Below, piece after piece: positions 26,180 through 33,181 of a DNA stretch of 64,000 nt. A program made the translations under genes and the position numbers. Source of the stretch: Clostridiales bacterium (lineage in GTDB: Bacteria; Bacillota; Clostridia; Oscillospirales; Oscillospiraceae); the NCBI GenBank assembly GCA_902362775.1, contig CABIXV010000003.1, forward strand, positions 305,385-369,384, read 5' to 3'. The notes below the pieces were generated by a model that was not told where the DNA came from, did no database searches, and was given only the letters and a program-made list of their open reading frames with translations. Within the stretch, counting starts at the first letter, position 1; every line of letters begins with the position of its first letter.

Positions 26180-26208
26180 AAGATATCATAGACTTCAAAA
26201 TATGTCAA
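26180..26208 (-). promoter_or_regulatory. Promoter of the small membrane protein/XRE operon
   Basis: Minus strand TTGACA (26203-26208), 17 bases, TATCTT (26180-26185). Confidence 0.7.
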
Positions 26209-26270
26209 GAGTTTTTTACATTTCGATTCTGTGGACGCTGTAACTGTCGCAACCCGCTCCTCACACACCC

Positions 26271-26299
26271 TTGTATTTTCCCCTCAGACATGGTATCAT
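26271..26299 (+). promoter_or_regulatory. Promoter of mrnC-rqcH
   Basis: TTGTAT (26271-26276), 17 bases, TATCAT (26294-26299) with an extended TGG in front of the -10. Confidence 0.6.
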
Positions 26300-26332
26300 A
26301 AGGGGCCAAAATCCGCAGGGAGGTCTATTTTG

Positions 26333-26737
26333 ATGACTGACTATTTCCATCTTGATATGGGCCGGGATCAGCTTCTGGCCCTGTCCAGCCTCGGGCTGGC
26401 CCACTTGGGGGACAGCGTATTTGAGGTGATGGTACGCTCCTGGCTCTGCCTCCATGGCAAGGCCAAGGTAAAGGACCTCCACCGGGCGACCGTAACCTAT
26501 GTGGCCGCGCCCGCTCAGGCCAGGCGGCTGGAGCGAATCCTGCCCCTGCTTACCCAGGAGGAGGAGGATGTCTTTCGGCGTGGACGAAATACCGCGCCCC
26601 ACTCGGTCCCCAAGGCGGCCAGCCGGGGAGAATACCAGGCTGCCACCGGACTGGAGGCCCTGTTTGGATGGCTGTATCTCCAAGGGAGGACAGAGCGGCT
26701 CAATCAGCTGTTTGAAGTGATGATGGGAGAGGAATAA
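26333..26737 (+). CDS. mrnC: Mini-ribonuclease III, 23S rRNA maturation
   Basis: Mini-III is an RNase III catalytic domain without the dsRNA-binding domain; it matures 23S rRNA in Firmicutes. The 134 residues from the ATG at 26333 (after GGGAGG) show the catalytic signature AHLGDSVFEVMVR (Asp27), SVPKAASRGEYQAATGLEALFGWLYL and a C-terminal helix. In Bacillus the gene follows cysS; here it precedes rqcH, probably in one operon. Confidence 0.93.
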   Translation: MTDYFHLDMGRDQLLALSSLGLAHLGDSVFEVMVRSWLCLHGKAKVKDLHRATVTYVAAPAQARRLERILPLLTQEEEDVFRRGRNTAPHSVPKAASRGEYQAATGLEALFGWLYLQGRTERLNQLFEVMMGEE

Positions 26738-26778
26738 GCGCCCCATCTCTCCCCAGTTCTTTTGTGAGGTGGATATCT

Positions 26779-28554
26779 ATGCCCTTAGACGCACTCTGCC
26801 TTTCCGGCATCGTCCATGAATTGAATACAGCGCTGGCAGGTTCCAAGATTGATAAGATCTATCAGCCCGGCCGGGATGAGATCCTCTTGGCTCTCCGGAC
26901 CCAAGGGGGCAACGCAAAGCTGCTGCTGTCCGCCAATCCCAGCCACCCCCGGCCCCAGCTCACTCAGCTGCCCCGTGAAAACCCCGATACCCCCCCTATG
27001 TTCTGTATGCTGCTCCGCAAGCACCTCACCTCTGGACGGATTCTGGAAGTCACTCAGCCTCCGCTGGAGCGGGTGGTAGAATTTCGTCTGGAGGCCCTGG
27101 ACGAGCTGGGCGACCGGGTGGAACGCCGGCTGATGCTGGAGGTTATCAGCCACCGGGCCAATCTGGTCCTGCTGGATGGCGAGGGCCGCATCCTGGACTG
27201 TATCCGCCGGGTGGACTCCGGCCTGTCTGACGGCACCGGGAGCAGACGGCTCCTCCAGCCTGGGATGTTCTACCGCCTCCCCCCCGCCCAGAGCAAGGAG
27301 GATCCGCTACATGCGGACAGGCAGCGGCTGGAGGAACTGCTGTCCACCGCCCCAGACGAGGCCCAGGCCGACAAATGGCTGTTGGACACTTTTGGAGGAC
27401 TCTCTCCCCTAGTCTGCCGGGAACTGGCCCAGCAGGCGGGTGGCAGCACCGACATTCGTCTGAATGTCCTGGGCCCGGCGGGCCGGACCAGGCTGTTGGA
27501 CCAACTGGAACGGCTCATTCGTTCCGTGAAGGAAAACCACTTTCATCCGACGCTTATCTACCTCGATGGGAAGGCAAAGGATTTCACATTTCTTCCGGTT
27601 ACTCAGTATGGTGGAGCGGCGAAGCTGGAGAGCTGGCCCACTTTCTCCGCTATGCTGGACCAGTTCTACGAGCAGAAAGAAAGTCTGGAACGGATCAAAC
27701 AGAAGGGGCAGGATTTGATCCGCTCTGTCACCAACGCCAGGGACCGCACCGCCCGGAAAATTGGCAATCAGGAAAAGGAGCTGGCCGCCACGCTGGACCG
27801 TGACCGACTTCGTGAGCTGGGTGACATCCTGACCAGCAGTCTCCATTTGATGAAAAAGGGGATGTCCCGACTTCGGACGGTAGATTTCTATGACCCGGAT
27901 GGCAAGGAAGTAGACATCAAGCTAGATCCCCTCCTGACTCCCCAGCAGAACGCCGCAAAGTATTATAAGGATTATAACAAGGCCAAAAAGGCGGAGGAGA
28001 TGCTGACCATCCAGCTTGAGAAGGGGCGCAAGGAGTTAGATTACCTGAACAGCGTTCTGGAGAATATCACTCTGGCAGAGGGGGAGCGTGACCTTCAGGA
28101 GATCCGTCAGGAGCTCACCGACACCGGATACCTGCGCCGCCAAGCCAAGGCGCGCGACCGAGGGAGGCGGGTGTCCTCCAAGCCTATGGAGTTCCGTTCC
28201 TCCGCCGGGCTGCGCATCTCGGTAGGTAAAAATAATATACAGAACGACCTGCTCACCTGTAAACAAGCCTTCAAGAGCGACATTTGGTTCCATACCCAGA
28301 AGATACACGGCTCCCATGTCATCCTGTGGACCGAGGGGAGGCAGCCCGACGCCCAGAGCCTGACCGAGGCCGCGGGTCTGGCCGCCTGGTTCTCCCAGGG
28401 CCGGGACAGCGGCAAGGTCCCAGTGGACTATACGCCGGTAAAGTATGTGAAAAAGCCCGCTGGTGCCCGCCCCGGCATGGTGGTATACACCACTTATGAA
28501 ACCGCCTGGGTGACCCCTGATGGTGAGCTATCCAAGCGCCTCCGCGTCAAATGA
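26779..28554 (+). CDS. rqcH: Ribosome quality-control protein RqcH (NFACT family)
   Basis: RqcH binds stalled 50S subunits with peptidyl-tRNA and adds C-terminal alanine tails that mark the chain for degradation; the family was earlier annotated as fibronectin-binding protein (FbpA). The 591 residues from the ATG at 26779 have an NFACT-N domain (about 1-270), a long coiled coil (about 280-440) and an NFACT-R domain near the C-terminus (about 450-560, with FKSDIWFHTQKIHGSHVIL). The length is normal. SD GAGGTGG precedes this ATG; an earlier in-frame GTG at 26764 overlaps it. Confidence 0.95.
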   Translation: MPLDALCLSGIVHELNTALAGSKIDKIYQPGRDEILLALRTQGGNAKLLLSANPSHPRPQLTQLPRENPDTPPMFCMLLRKHLTSGRILEVTQPPLERVVEFRLEALDELGDRVERRLMLEVISHRANLVLLDGEGRILDCIRRVDSGLSDGTGSRRLLQPGMFYRLPPAQSKEDPLHADRQRLEELLSTAPDEAQADKWLLDTFGGLSPLVCRELAQQAGGSTDIRLNVLGPAGRTRLLDQLERLIRSVKENHFHPTLIYLDGKAKDFTFLPVTQYGGAAKLESWPTFSAMLDQFYEQKESLERIKQKGQDLIRSVTNARDRTARKIGNQEKELAATLDRDRLRELGDILTSSLHLMKKGMSRLRTVDFYDPDGKEVDIKLDPLLTPQQNAAKYYKDYNKAKKAEEMLTIQLEKGRKELDYLNSVLENITLAEGERDLQEIRQELTDTGYLRRQAKARDRGRRVSSKPMEFRSSAGLRISVGKNNIQNDLLTCKQAFKSDIWFHTQKIHGSHVILWTEGRQPDAQSLTEAAGLAAWFSQGRDSGKVPVDYTPVKYVKKPAGARPGMVVYTTYETAWVTPDGELSKRLRVK

Positions 28555-28560
28555 CCCCTC

Positions 28561-28590
28561 TCCCCTCCGCCGGTTCTGGCGGAGGGGATT
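28561..28590 (+). terminator. Terminator after rqcH
   Basis: Arms TCCCCTCCGCC (28561-28571) and GGCGGAGGGGA (28578-28588), then TTTCTTTT. Confidence 0.85.
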
Positions 28591-28658
28591 TCTTTTCCCC
28601 TTAACGTCTCTTTTTTCGACCCGTTTTTCCTTTTCTCCTCTCTCTGGCTAAAAAAGAG

Positions 28659-28665
28659 TGTCGAA
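28659..28665 (+). promoter_or_regulatory. Candidate Spo0A box upstream of the DUF6514-like gene
   Basis: TGTCGAA is an exact core 0A box. A second, imperfect copy in the other orientation (TTCGACC) lies at 28616-28622. A -10 TATAAT (28728-28733) lies about 65 bases downstream, with only a weak -35 (TTTCAT). Confidence 0.4.
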
Positions 28666-28769
28666 TAGCAGCGAATTGGGCTTTCTTTTGCGATATCTTT
28701 TTCTTTTCATTCTCCCATTACCCACTATATAATGTATTTACAACGAAAATCCGGGAGATGAAGCACAAG

Positions 28770-29039
28770 ATGATGGAAATGAAAATCGCATCAAGAAGCT
28801 GCGCGGACGACCTAGGAAGACAGCGTACATTTCACTACTATCTCACAGTGGATCAGATACCCGTTGGTCAGTTCTGCTGTGAGGACTATGGTGTACGGAT
28901 TGACGAGGAAGATGGGGATTCCGCCTCGGTGCCGTCCATTACCACAAGCCCTGTCCGTATTGATGAACTGATGACCCTTTTAGTGGACAACCTTGTGGGG
29001 CCTGTCAGTCTGGAGGACGTAATAGATGACTGGAAATAA
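28770..29039 (+). CDS. Small DUF6514-like protein
   Basis: The 89 residues from the ATG at 28770 are soluble and acidic. The pattern (FHYYL....., YGVRI, a Thr/Ser-rich stretch, VRIDELMTLLVDN.V.P..LEDVIDDW at the end) is what I recall of DUF6514 proteins of clostridia, but I cannot verify it here. An ATG at 28758 abuts the GGGAG ribosome-binding site; the second ATG is better spaced. The function is unknown. Possible Spo0A boxes upstream hint at stationary-phase or sporulation control. Confidence 0.75.
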   Translation: MMEMKIASRSCADDLGRQRTFHYYLTVDQIPVGQFCCEDYGVRIDEEDGDSASVPSITTSPVRIDELMTLLVDNLVGPVSLEDVIDDWK

Positions 29040-29042
29040 ATC

Positions 29043-29072
29043 GTGCCGGGCCCACTTAGGTGGGCCCGGCAC
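29043..29072. terminator. Bidirectional terminator between DUF6514-like and oad genes
   Basis: Perfect 13-bp arms (29043-29055, 29060-29072) with a TTAG loop. A T-rich stretch follows on the minus strand. Confidence 0.85.
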
Positions 29073-29077
29073 ATCTG

Positions 29078-29203
29078 TTACTTCTTTCGGTTTTCAAACT
29101 TCTGCATCAGGGCTACCAGCCCGGCAATCAATCCCAGCACAACAAAGATGCCCAGCATCCCCTGCCCCATCATTCCAAGGGCATGGATTATATTCTCATT
29201 CAT
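29078..29203 (-). CDS. 41-residue single-span protein, OadG-like partner of OadB
   Basis: A 42-codon frame with SD AAGGAGG begins 24 bases after oadB. The product has one membrane span (about 16-34: MLGIFVVLGLIAGLVAL) and a short basic tail (FENRKK). Its place and size suggest a minimal gamma-like subunit of a Na+-pumping decarboxylase (OadG is normally about 80-120 residues with a zinc-binding tail, absent here). It is too short for many gene callers. Confidence 0.75.
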   Translation of the reverse strand: MNENIIHALGMMGQGMLGIFVVLGLIAGLVALMQKFENRKK

Positions 29204-29227
29204 ATTCTTTTCCTCCTTGTTCCACTG

Positions 29228-30379
29228 TTACAGGATAGGATTATTAGCGAAATACTGCAGTACCACGCCGCCGGCCACCACAGAGGCGATCTGTCCGGAC
29301 ACGTTGGCGGCCACCGCGTGCATCAGCAGGTGGTTCTGGGAGTCAGCCTCCTGCCCCATCTTCTCAATGACCCGTGAGGACATGGGGAAGGCAGAGATGC
29401 CCGCGGCGCCCACCATGGGGTTGATCTTATTCTTTGGGGTGATCAGGTTGAGCACCTTGACAAAGAGAACACCCACCACCGAGTCCAGCACAAAGGCCAC
29501 CAGGCCCAGCCCCATGATCATCAGGGTCTGCCACTGAACGAACTGCTCTGCCCGCATGGAGAAGGAAATCGTGATGCCCAGCAGCAGGGTGATCAAGTTT
29601 GCCAGCTCGTTTTGAGCCGTCTGGGACAGGCTGGTCAGCACGCCGCACTCCCGAATCAAGTTGCCGAACATAAGGAAGCCCACCAGTGCCACCGAGGAGG
29701 GGGCCACCAGACCAGCGATGGCGGTAACCACGATGGGGAACAGGATGCGCAGCCGCTTAGACACTCCCTGGGCCCGATAGGGCATCCGCATAGCCCGGTC
29801 CTTTTTTGTGGTGACCAGCTTGATGGCAAAGGGCTGGATAATGGGTACAAGGGCCATGTAGGAGTAGGCCGCCACGGCGATGGCACCCACATAGTCGGAT
29901 TTTAGTATCTGGGACACCAGGATAGAGGTGGGCCCATCAGCGGCGCCGATGATACCGATAGAAGCGGCATCCTTCAAGTCAAAGCCCAGTCCAGCCGCAA
30001 ACAGGATGGTCAGGAAGATGCCCGCCTGGGCAGCCGCGCCACACAGGAACAGCTTGGGATTGGCCAGCAGGGGGCCGAAGTCTATCATGGCGCCAATACC
30101 GATAAAGAGCAGGATCGGCATGGCCTCGCTGGCCTCAATGCCCACCTCAAAGAGCCACTGGATGATACCGTGGGTCTCTCCGATGCCCTCGCTGACTTGG
30201 TTGATAACTCCGGACAGGGGCAGGTTTACCAAAATCGCGCCAAAGCCCATAGGCATCAGCAGTGCCGGCTCAAAGCCCTTTTCAATGGCCAGCCAAATAA
30301 GCAGTCCACCCACCACATACATGACAACCTGCTGTGGCGTAATGGACAGCACACCCTGCCACAAAAACTCAAGTCCCAT
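29228..30379 (-). CDS. oadB: Na+-translocating decarboxylase beta subunit (OadB family)
   Basis: Membrane subunit that couples decarboxylation of a biotin-bound carboxyl group to Na+ export. The 383 residues have about nine to eleven spans and the family motif GIIGAADGPTSI with the essential Asp. No biotin carrier or carboxyltransferase alpha subunit lies in the window, so whether the substrate is oxaloacetate, methylmalonyl-CoA or glutaconyl-CoA cannot be told; the partner must be encoded elsewhere. The gene has a long structured leader with a transcription terminator, implying regulated attenuation. Confidence 0.93.
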   Translation of the reverse strand: MGLEFLWQGVLSITPQQVVMYVVGGLLIWLAIEKGFEPALLMPMGFGAILVNLPLSGVINQVSEGIGETHGIIQWLFEVGIEASEAMPILLFIGIGAMIDFGPLLANPKLFLCGAAAQAGIFLTILFAAGLGFDLKDAASIGIIGAADGPTSILVSQILKSDYVGAIAVAAYSYMALVPIIQPFAIKLVTTKKDRAMRMPYRAQGVSKRLRILFPIVVTAIAGLVAPSSVALVGFLMFGNLIRECGVLTSLSQTAQNELANLITLLLGITISFSMRAEQFVQWQTLMIMGLGLVAFVLDSVVGVLFVKVLNLITPKNKINPMVGAAGISAFPMSSRVIEKMGQEADSQNHLLMHAVAANVSGQIASVVAGGVVLQYFANNPIL

Positions 30380-30443
30380 TCTTCCGACTTCCTTTCTCTT
30401 CCATCTTCAATATCTTTGTGTGGGAAGTTTGCCCAATATCCGT

Positions 30444-30482
30444 AAAAAAAGACCTGCGTTCCCATATTTGGAACGCAGGTCT
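30444..30482 (-). terminator. Leader terminator (attenuator) upstream of oadB
   Basis: Perfect 13-bp arms (30450-30462 and 30470-30482) followed on the minus strand by seven U residues, placed between promoter and oadB. Transcription would stop before the gene unless the hairpin is prevented. Confidence 0.85.
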
Positions 30483-30570
30483 GGTCATTTCAGGCAAAAC
30501 CAGAAGGCGACTGGCACCTTCATGCTTGTTGGCTTGCCGCGCGGAGGGCCGCGCCGACTACTCCCCTTAA
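30478..30570 (-). promoter_or_regulatory. Structured leader upstream of oadB; candidate yybP-ykoY-like riboswitch
   Basis: The RNA starts almost at once with AAGGGGAGTAG (core 30558-30566), has a G+C-rich hairpin (GCGCGG/CCGCGC), then GCCAACA, GGTGCC, a GAAGG/CCTTC stem, and ends with CCAGACC, which overlaps the 5' arm of the terminator. GGGGAGUAG at the start, CAACA inside and AGACC at the end are, from memory, hallmarks of the Mn2+-sensing yybP-ykoY family. The P1 helix is weak here (only AGG/CCU), and oadB is not a usual target, so it may be a variant or another class. Confidence 0.45.
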
Positions 30571-30578
30571 CAGCACAC

Positions 30579-30608
30579 ATCGTATCACATACTTCCTGCC
30601 ATTGTCAA
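30579..30608 (-). promoter_or_regulatory. Promoter of the oadB operon
   Basis: Minus strand TTGACA (30603-30608), 18 bases, TACGAT (30579-30584) with an extended TGA. It places the RNA start just before the structured leader. Confidence 0.7.
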
Positions 30609-30625
30609 GGACCGGGCAGGATTTT

Positions 30626-31219
30626 TTAATCTTTCTTAACGAGGTCTGTCATGGCCTGTTCAATCGCTGCTTCCTCCTGCCGCATGGCTCGCAGGGTCAT
30701 ATCTAGCAACTTATCAAGGTCCCATCCCAGCAGCTCTGCCCCTCTGGCGATTACATCCCTGGAGCAGCCAGCGGCGAACTTCTTGTCCTTAAATTTCTTT
30801 TTCAGCGATTTGAGCTCCATATCCGCCACACTTCTGGAGGGACGCATCAGAGCGGCCGCCCCAATCAGTCCGGTAAGCTCATCCGCGGCATAGAGTACCT
30901 TCTCCATCTCATGTTCAGGTTTGATCTCCACCCGCATTCCCCAGCCGTGGCTCGCTGTCGCGTGGATGATGGGCTCCTCTACTCCAGCCTCCCGCATCAG
31001 CTCCTGGCTTTTGACGCAGTGCTCCTCCGGCCAGCGTTCAAAATCCAGGTCGTGGAGCAGGCCCACCAGGGACCAAAACTCCTTCTCTTGACCATAGCCC
31101 AGCTCCTGGGAGAACCATCCCATGACGTGCTCCACGGTAATGGCGTGGCGCAGATGGAAGGGCTCCTCATTGTATTTGGTCAGCAGGTCCCACGCCTGCT
31201 GTCTAGTGATAGACATCAT
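30626..31219 (-). CDS. HD-domain phosphohydrolase-like protein
   Basis: The 197 residues show an HD pattern: His in HLRHAITVEHVM, the HD doublet in GLLHDLDFERWP, a further His in HATASHGWG and Asp in AADELTGL. These are the expected metal ligands of an HD hydrolase. Such proteins hydrolyse nucleotides or phosphomonoesters; the substrate here is unknown. The start is the ATG at 31219 rather than the GTG two codons earlier, which merges with the ribosome-binding site. The gene stands alone on the minus strand, with its stop close to the oadB promoter. Confidence 0.85.
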   Translation of the reverse strand: MMSITRQQAWDLLTKYNEEPFHLRHAITVEHVMGWFSQELGYGQEKEFWSLVGLLHDLDFERWPEEHCVKSQELMREAGVEEPIIHATASHGWGMRVEIKPEHEMEKVLYAADELTGLIGAAALMRPSRSVADMELKSLKKKFKDKKFAAGCSRDVIARGAELLGWDLDKLLDMTLRAMRQEEAAIEQAMTDLVKKD

Positions 31220-31297
31220 ATCCACTTCCTATTTTTTCTTTCCTATAGCCCTTTTTCTGTAAAGGACGCTTCCCCACAGTCCAGACCTACAGAAACT

Positions 31298-32134
31298 TTA
31301 ATAGGCGGTCACAATACCGCCGTCGTTGGCATAGACAGAGGTGATACCTCCGGCTTCCAAAATAATGGTCTGGGCAAACTTACATTTGGCTTCTACCATA
31401 TCCTTAACCTGAAAGGCCCGCTCCAGACAGTTGCAGTGGGTGATGGCCAATGTCTTGCCCTGGTGCCCCGGATCGCCGGCCATTTTATCCACCATCTTGA
31501 CCAGAGCCTGTCTGGTGGTGAGGGCCTGACCCAGCTTGCATATCTCCCCCTCTGGGGTTGCGGCCATAAGCAGCTTAATCTTCAGCGCTCCGGTGACCAC
31601 TGCCTGGAGTCTAGTTAGGCGACCGTTCTTTCTCAAATTCTCCAGGGATTCCAATACGAAAAGGGTCTGCATCTGGTAGATGAACTGCTCCACCTCCCGC
31701 ACCACATGCTTAAAGGCCATACCACTGGAGGCCAGCTCCCGTATTTTCAGGGCGGTAAGCACCTCACCGGAGGAGGCGGAGCAGGAGTTGAACACATGGA
31801 CATTGACTTGGGGCTCCTCTTCCTCAAGTAGGAGCTTACCCTGGACCGCACTGTTATGGGACCCACTGAGTAGAGCGGACAGGGTAACTACATAGACATC
31901 TTCCGCTCCTCCACGGTAGGCATCCAGATAGGACTGAGGCGATGGACATGAGGTAGAGGGAGCGTCTTCGCTCTGTCGCATGGACCAGAGCAGATCAGCC
32001 TGATCGAAGCCCTCGTCGTCCACAAAGGTACTGCCATTCGAGCGGATGGTCAATGGCACCTTAACAAAGCAGGGGTCCTTCAGCATCTGGGGGGATAGGT
32101 CGCAGCAGCTGTCCACAACGATTTTAAAACTCAT
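31298..32134 (-). CDS. DegV-family fatty-acid-binding protein
   Basis: DegV (FakB-like) proteins bind a fatty acid and, with the kinase FakA, feed it into phospholipid synthesis. The 278 residues from the ATG at 32134 start with the typical KIVVDSCCDLSPQML. The lipid-contacting loops TSCPSPQSYLDAY (usually TSQPSP) and LSGSHNSA (usually SGTYQSA) are present but not canonical. Several paralogues per genome are normal in Clostridia; the lipid preference is not predictable. Confidence 0.92.
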   Translation of the reverse strand: MSFKIVVDSCCDLSPQMLKDPCFVKVPLTIRSNGSTFVDDEGFDQADLLWSMRQSEDAPSTSCPSPQSYLDAYRGGAEDVYVVTLSALLSGSHNSAVQGKLLLEEEEPQVNVHVFNSCSASSGEVLTALKIRELASSGMAFKHVVREVEQFIYQMQTLFVLESLENLRKNGRLTRLQAVVTGALKIKLLMAATPEGEICKLGQALTTRQALVKMVDKMAGDPGHQGKTLAITHCNCLERAFQVKDMVEAKCKFAQTIILEAGGITSVYANDGGIVTAY

Positions 32135-32215
32135 GTATCCCATCTCCAAACATAGTCTTTAAAATTAGATTGTGCAAACTAGTTTACCACACCCTTCGTG
32201 GAAAGTAAAGAAAAA

Positions 32216-32995
32216 TCAGTCAGGGGTATTCTCCGCATAGGGCCTCTCATCTCTCAGCTCCTCGTCCAGCTCCTTTAACAGCTTTCTGTCCTCTTTGGAT
32301 GAGAGGTCCAGCTTCTCATACAGGTCCGGCCGACGCTCCCTAGTTCGGAGGATGGACTGCTTTCTCCGCCACTGTTCCACTTTGGCGTGATTGCCGGACA
32401 AAAGAATCGGGGGCACTGTTCGGTCGTGCCATACCTCCGGTCTGGAATACTGAGGCGCCTCCAGCATACCGTTCCAATGGCTTTCGTTCTCATAGCACGA
32501 TGGGTCAGACAGCACGCCGGGCACCAGCCGGCACACAGCGTCGGCCACCGCCATGGCGGGGATCTCGCCTCCGGTCATCACAAAATCTCCAATAGAGATC
32601 TCTTCATCCACACACTCGTCGATAAACCGCTGGTCGATCCCTTCATAGTGCCCACAGACCAGGATAATGCGCTGATAGTCGTCCTTCAGTCGTCTGGCAT
32701 CGGCCTGCCGGAAGGTCCTGCCCGCCGGAGACATATAGATAGTGTGGACTCTCTCCCCCGCTTCATCACAAATATGCTTCCAGCATTGATAGAGGGGATC
32801 GGCCTGCATGACAGCACCTCTTCCGCCGCCGTAGGGGTAATCGTCCACCTGTTTCTGCTTATTTTTTGTATAATCCCGGATCTGGTGACAGTCGATGCGG
32901 ATATAGCCCCGCTCCTGTCCCCGCCCTAAAATAGACTCGCATAGCATATCTCCCACCACGTCTGGAAATAATGTCATAATATCAATGTGATACAT
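32216..32995 (-). CDS. trmD: tRNA (guanine37-N1)-methyltransferase
   Basis: SPOUT-class methyltransferase that makes m1G37 in tRNAs reading CNN codons and prevents frameshifting. The 259 residues contain the trefoil-knot signature: PAGRTFRQADARRL, ILVCGHYEGIDQRFID and EISIGDFVMTGGEIPAMAVADAV. Unlike in many Firmicutes it is not next to rpsP, rimM or rplS here. It has its own promoter. Confidence 0.97.
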   Translation of the reverse strand: MYHIDIMTLFPDVVGDMLCESILGRGQERGYIRIDCHQIRDYTKNKQKQVDDYPYGGGRGAVMQADPLYQCWKHICDEAGERVHTIYMSPAGRTFRQADARRLKDDYQRIILVCGHYEGIDQRFIDECVDEEISIGDFVMTGGEIPAMAVADAVCRLVPGVLSDPSCYENESHWNGMLEAPQYSRPEVWHDRTVPPILLSGNHAKVEQWRRKQSILRTRERRPDLYEKLDLSSKEDRKLLKELDEELRDERPYAENTPD

Positions 32996-33033
32996 GGAAC
33001 GGCCACTCCCTCCTATCGCAGCTATTTTGTCTT

Positions 33034-33062
33034 ATTATACGGTATCTTTTCCTCTTTTTCAA
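33034..33062 (-). promoter_or_regulatory. SigA promoter of trmD
   Basis: Minus strand TTGAAA (33057-33062), 17 bases, TATAAT (33034-33039). Confidence 0.75.
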
Positions 33063-33134
33063 TGTACTTTTCCGAAATCAAAAGCTTCTAATAAAAAAGA
33101 ACTATTCCTACTATCTTTTTGGAAGAAAATGTGG

Positions 33135-33140
33135 TATGAT
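33135..33140 (+). promoter_or_regulatory. Extended -10 of the flavodiiron protein gene
   Basis: TGGTATGAT gives an extended -10 (TATGAT at 33135-33140). No good -35 is visible. Confidence 0.45.
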
Positions 33141-33181
33141 AGCGGTGGTAAAAATCTCCTTTTAGAAAGTGAGGTCCAGAT

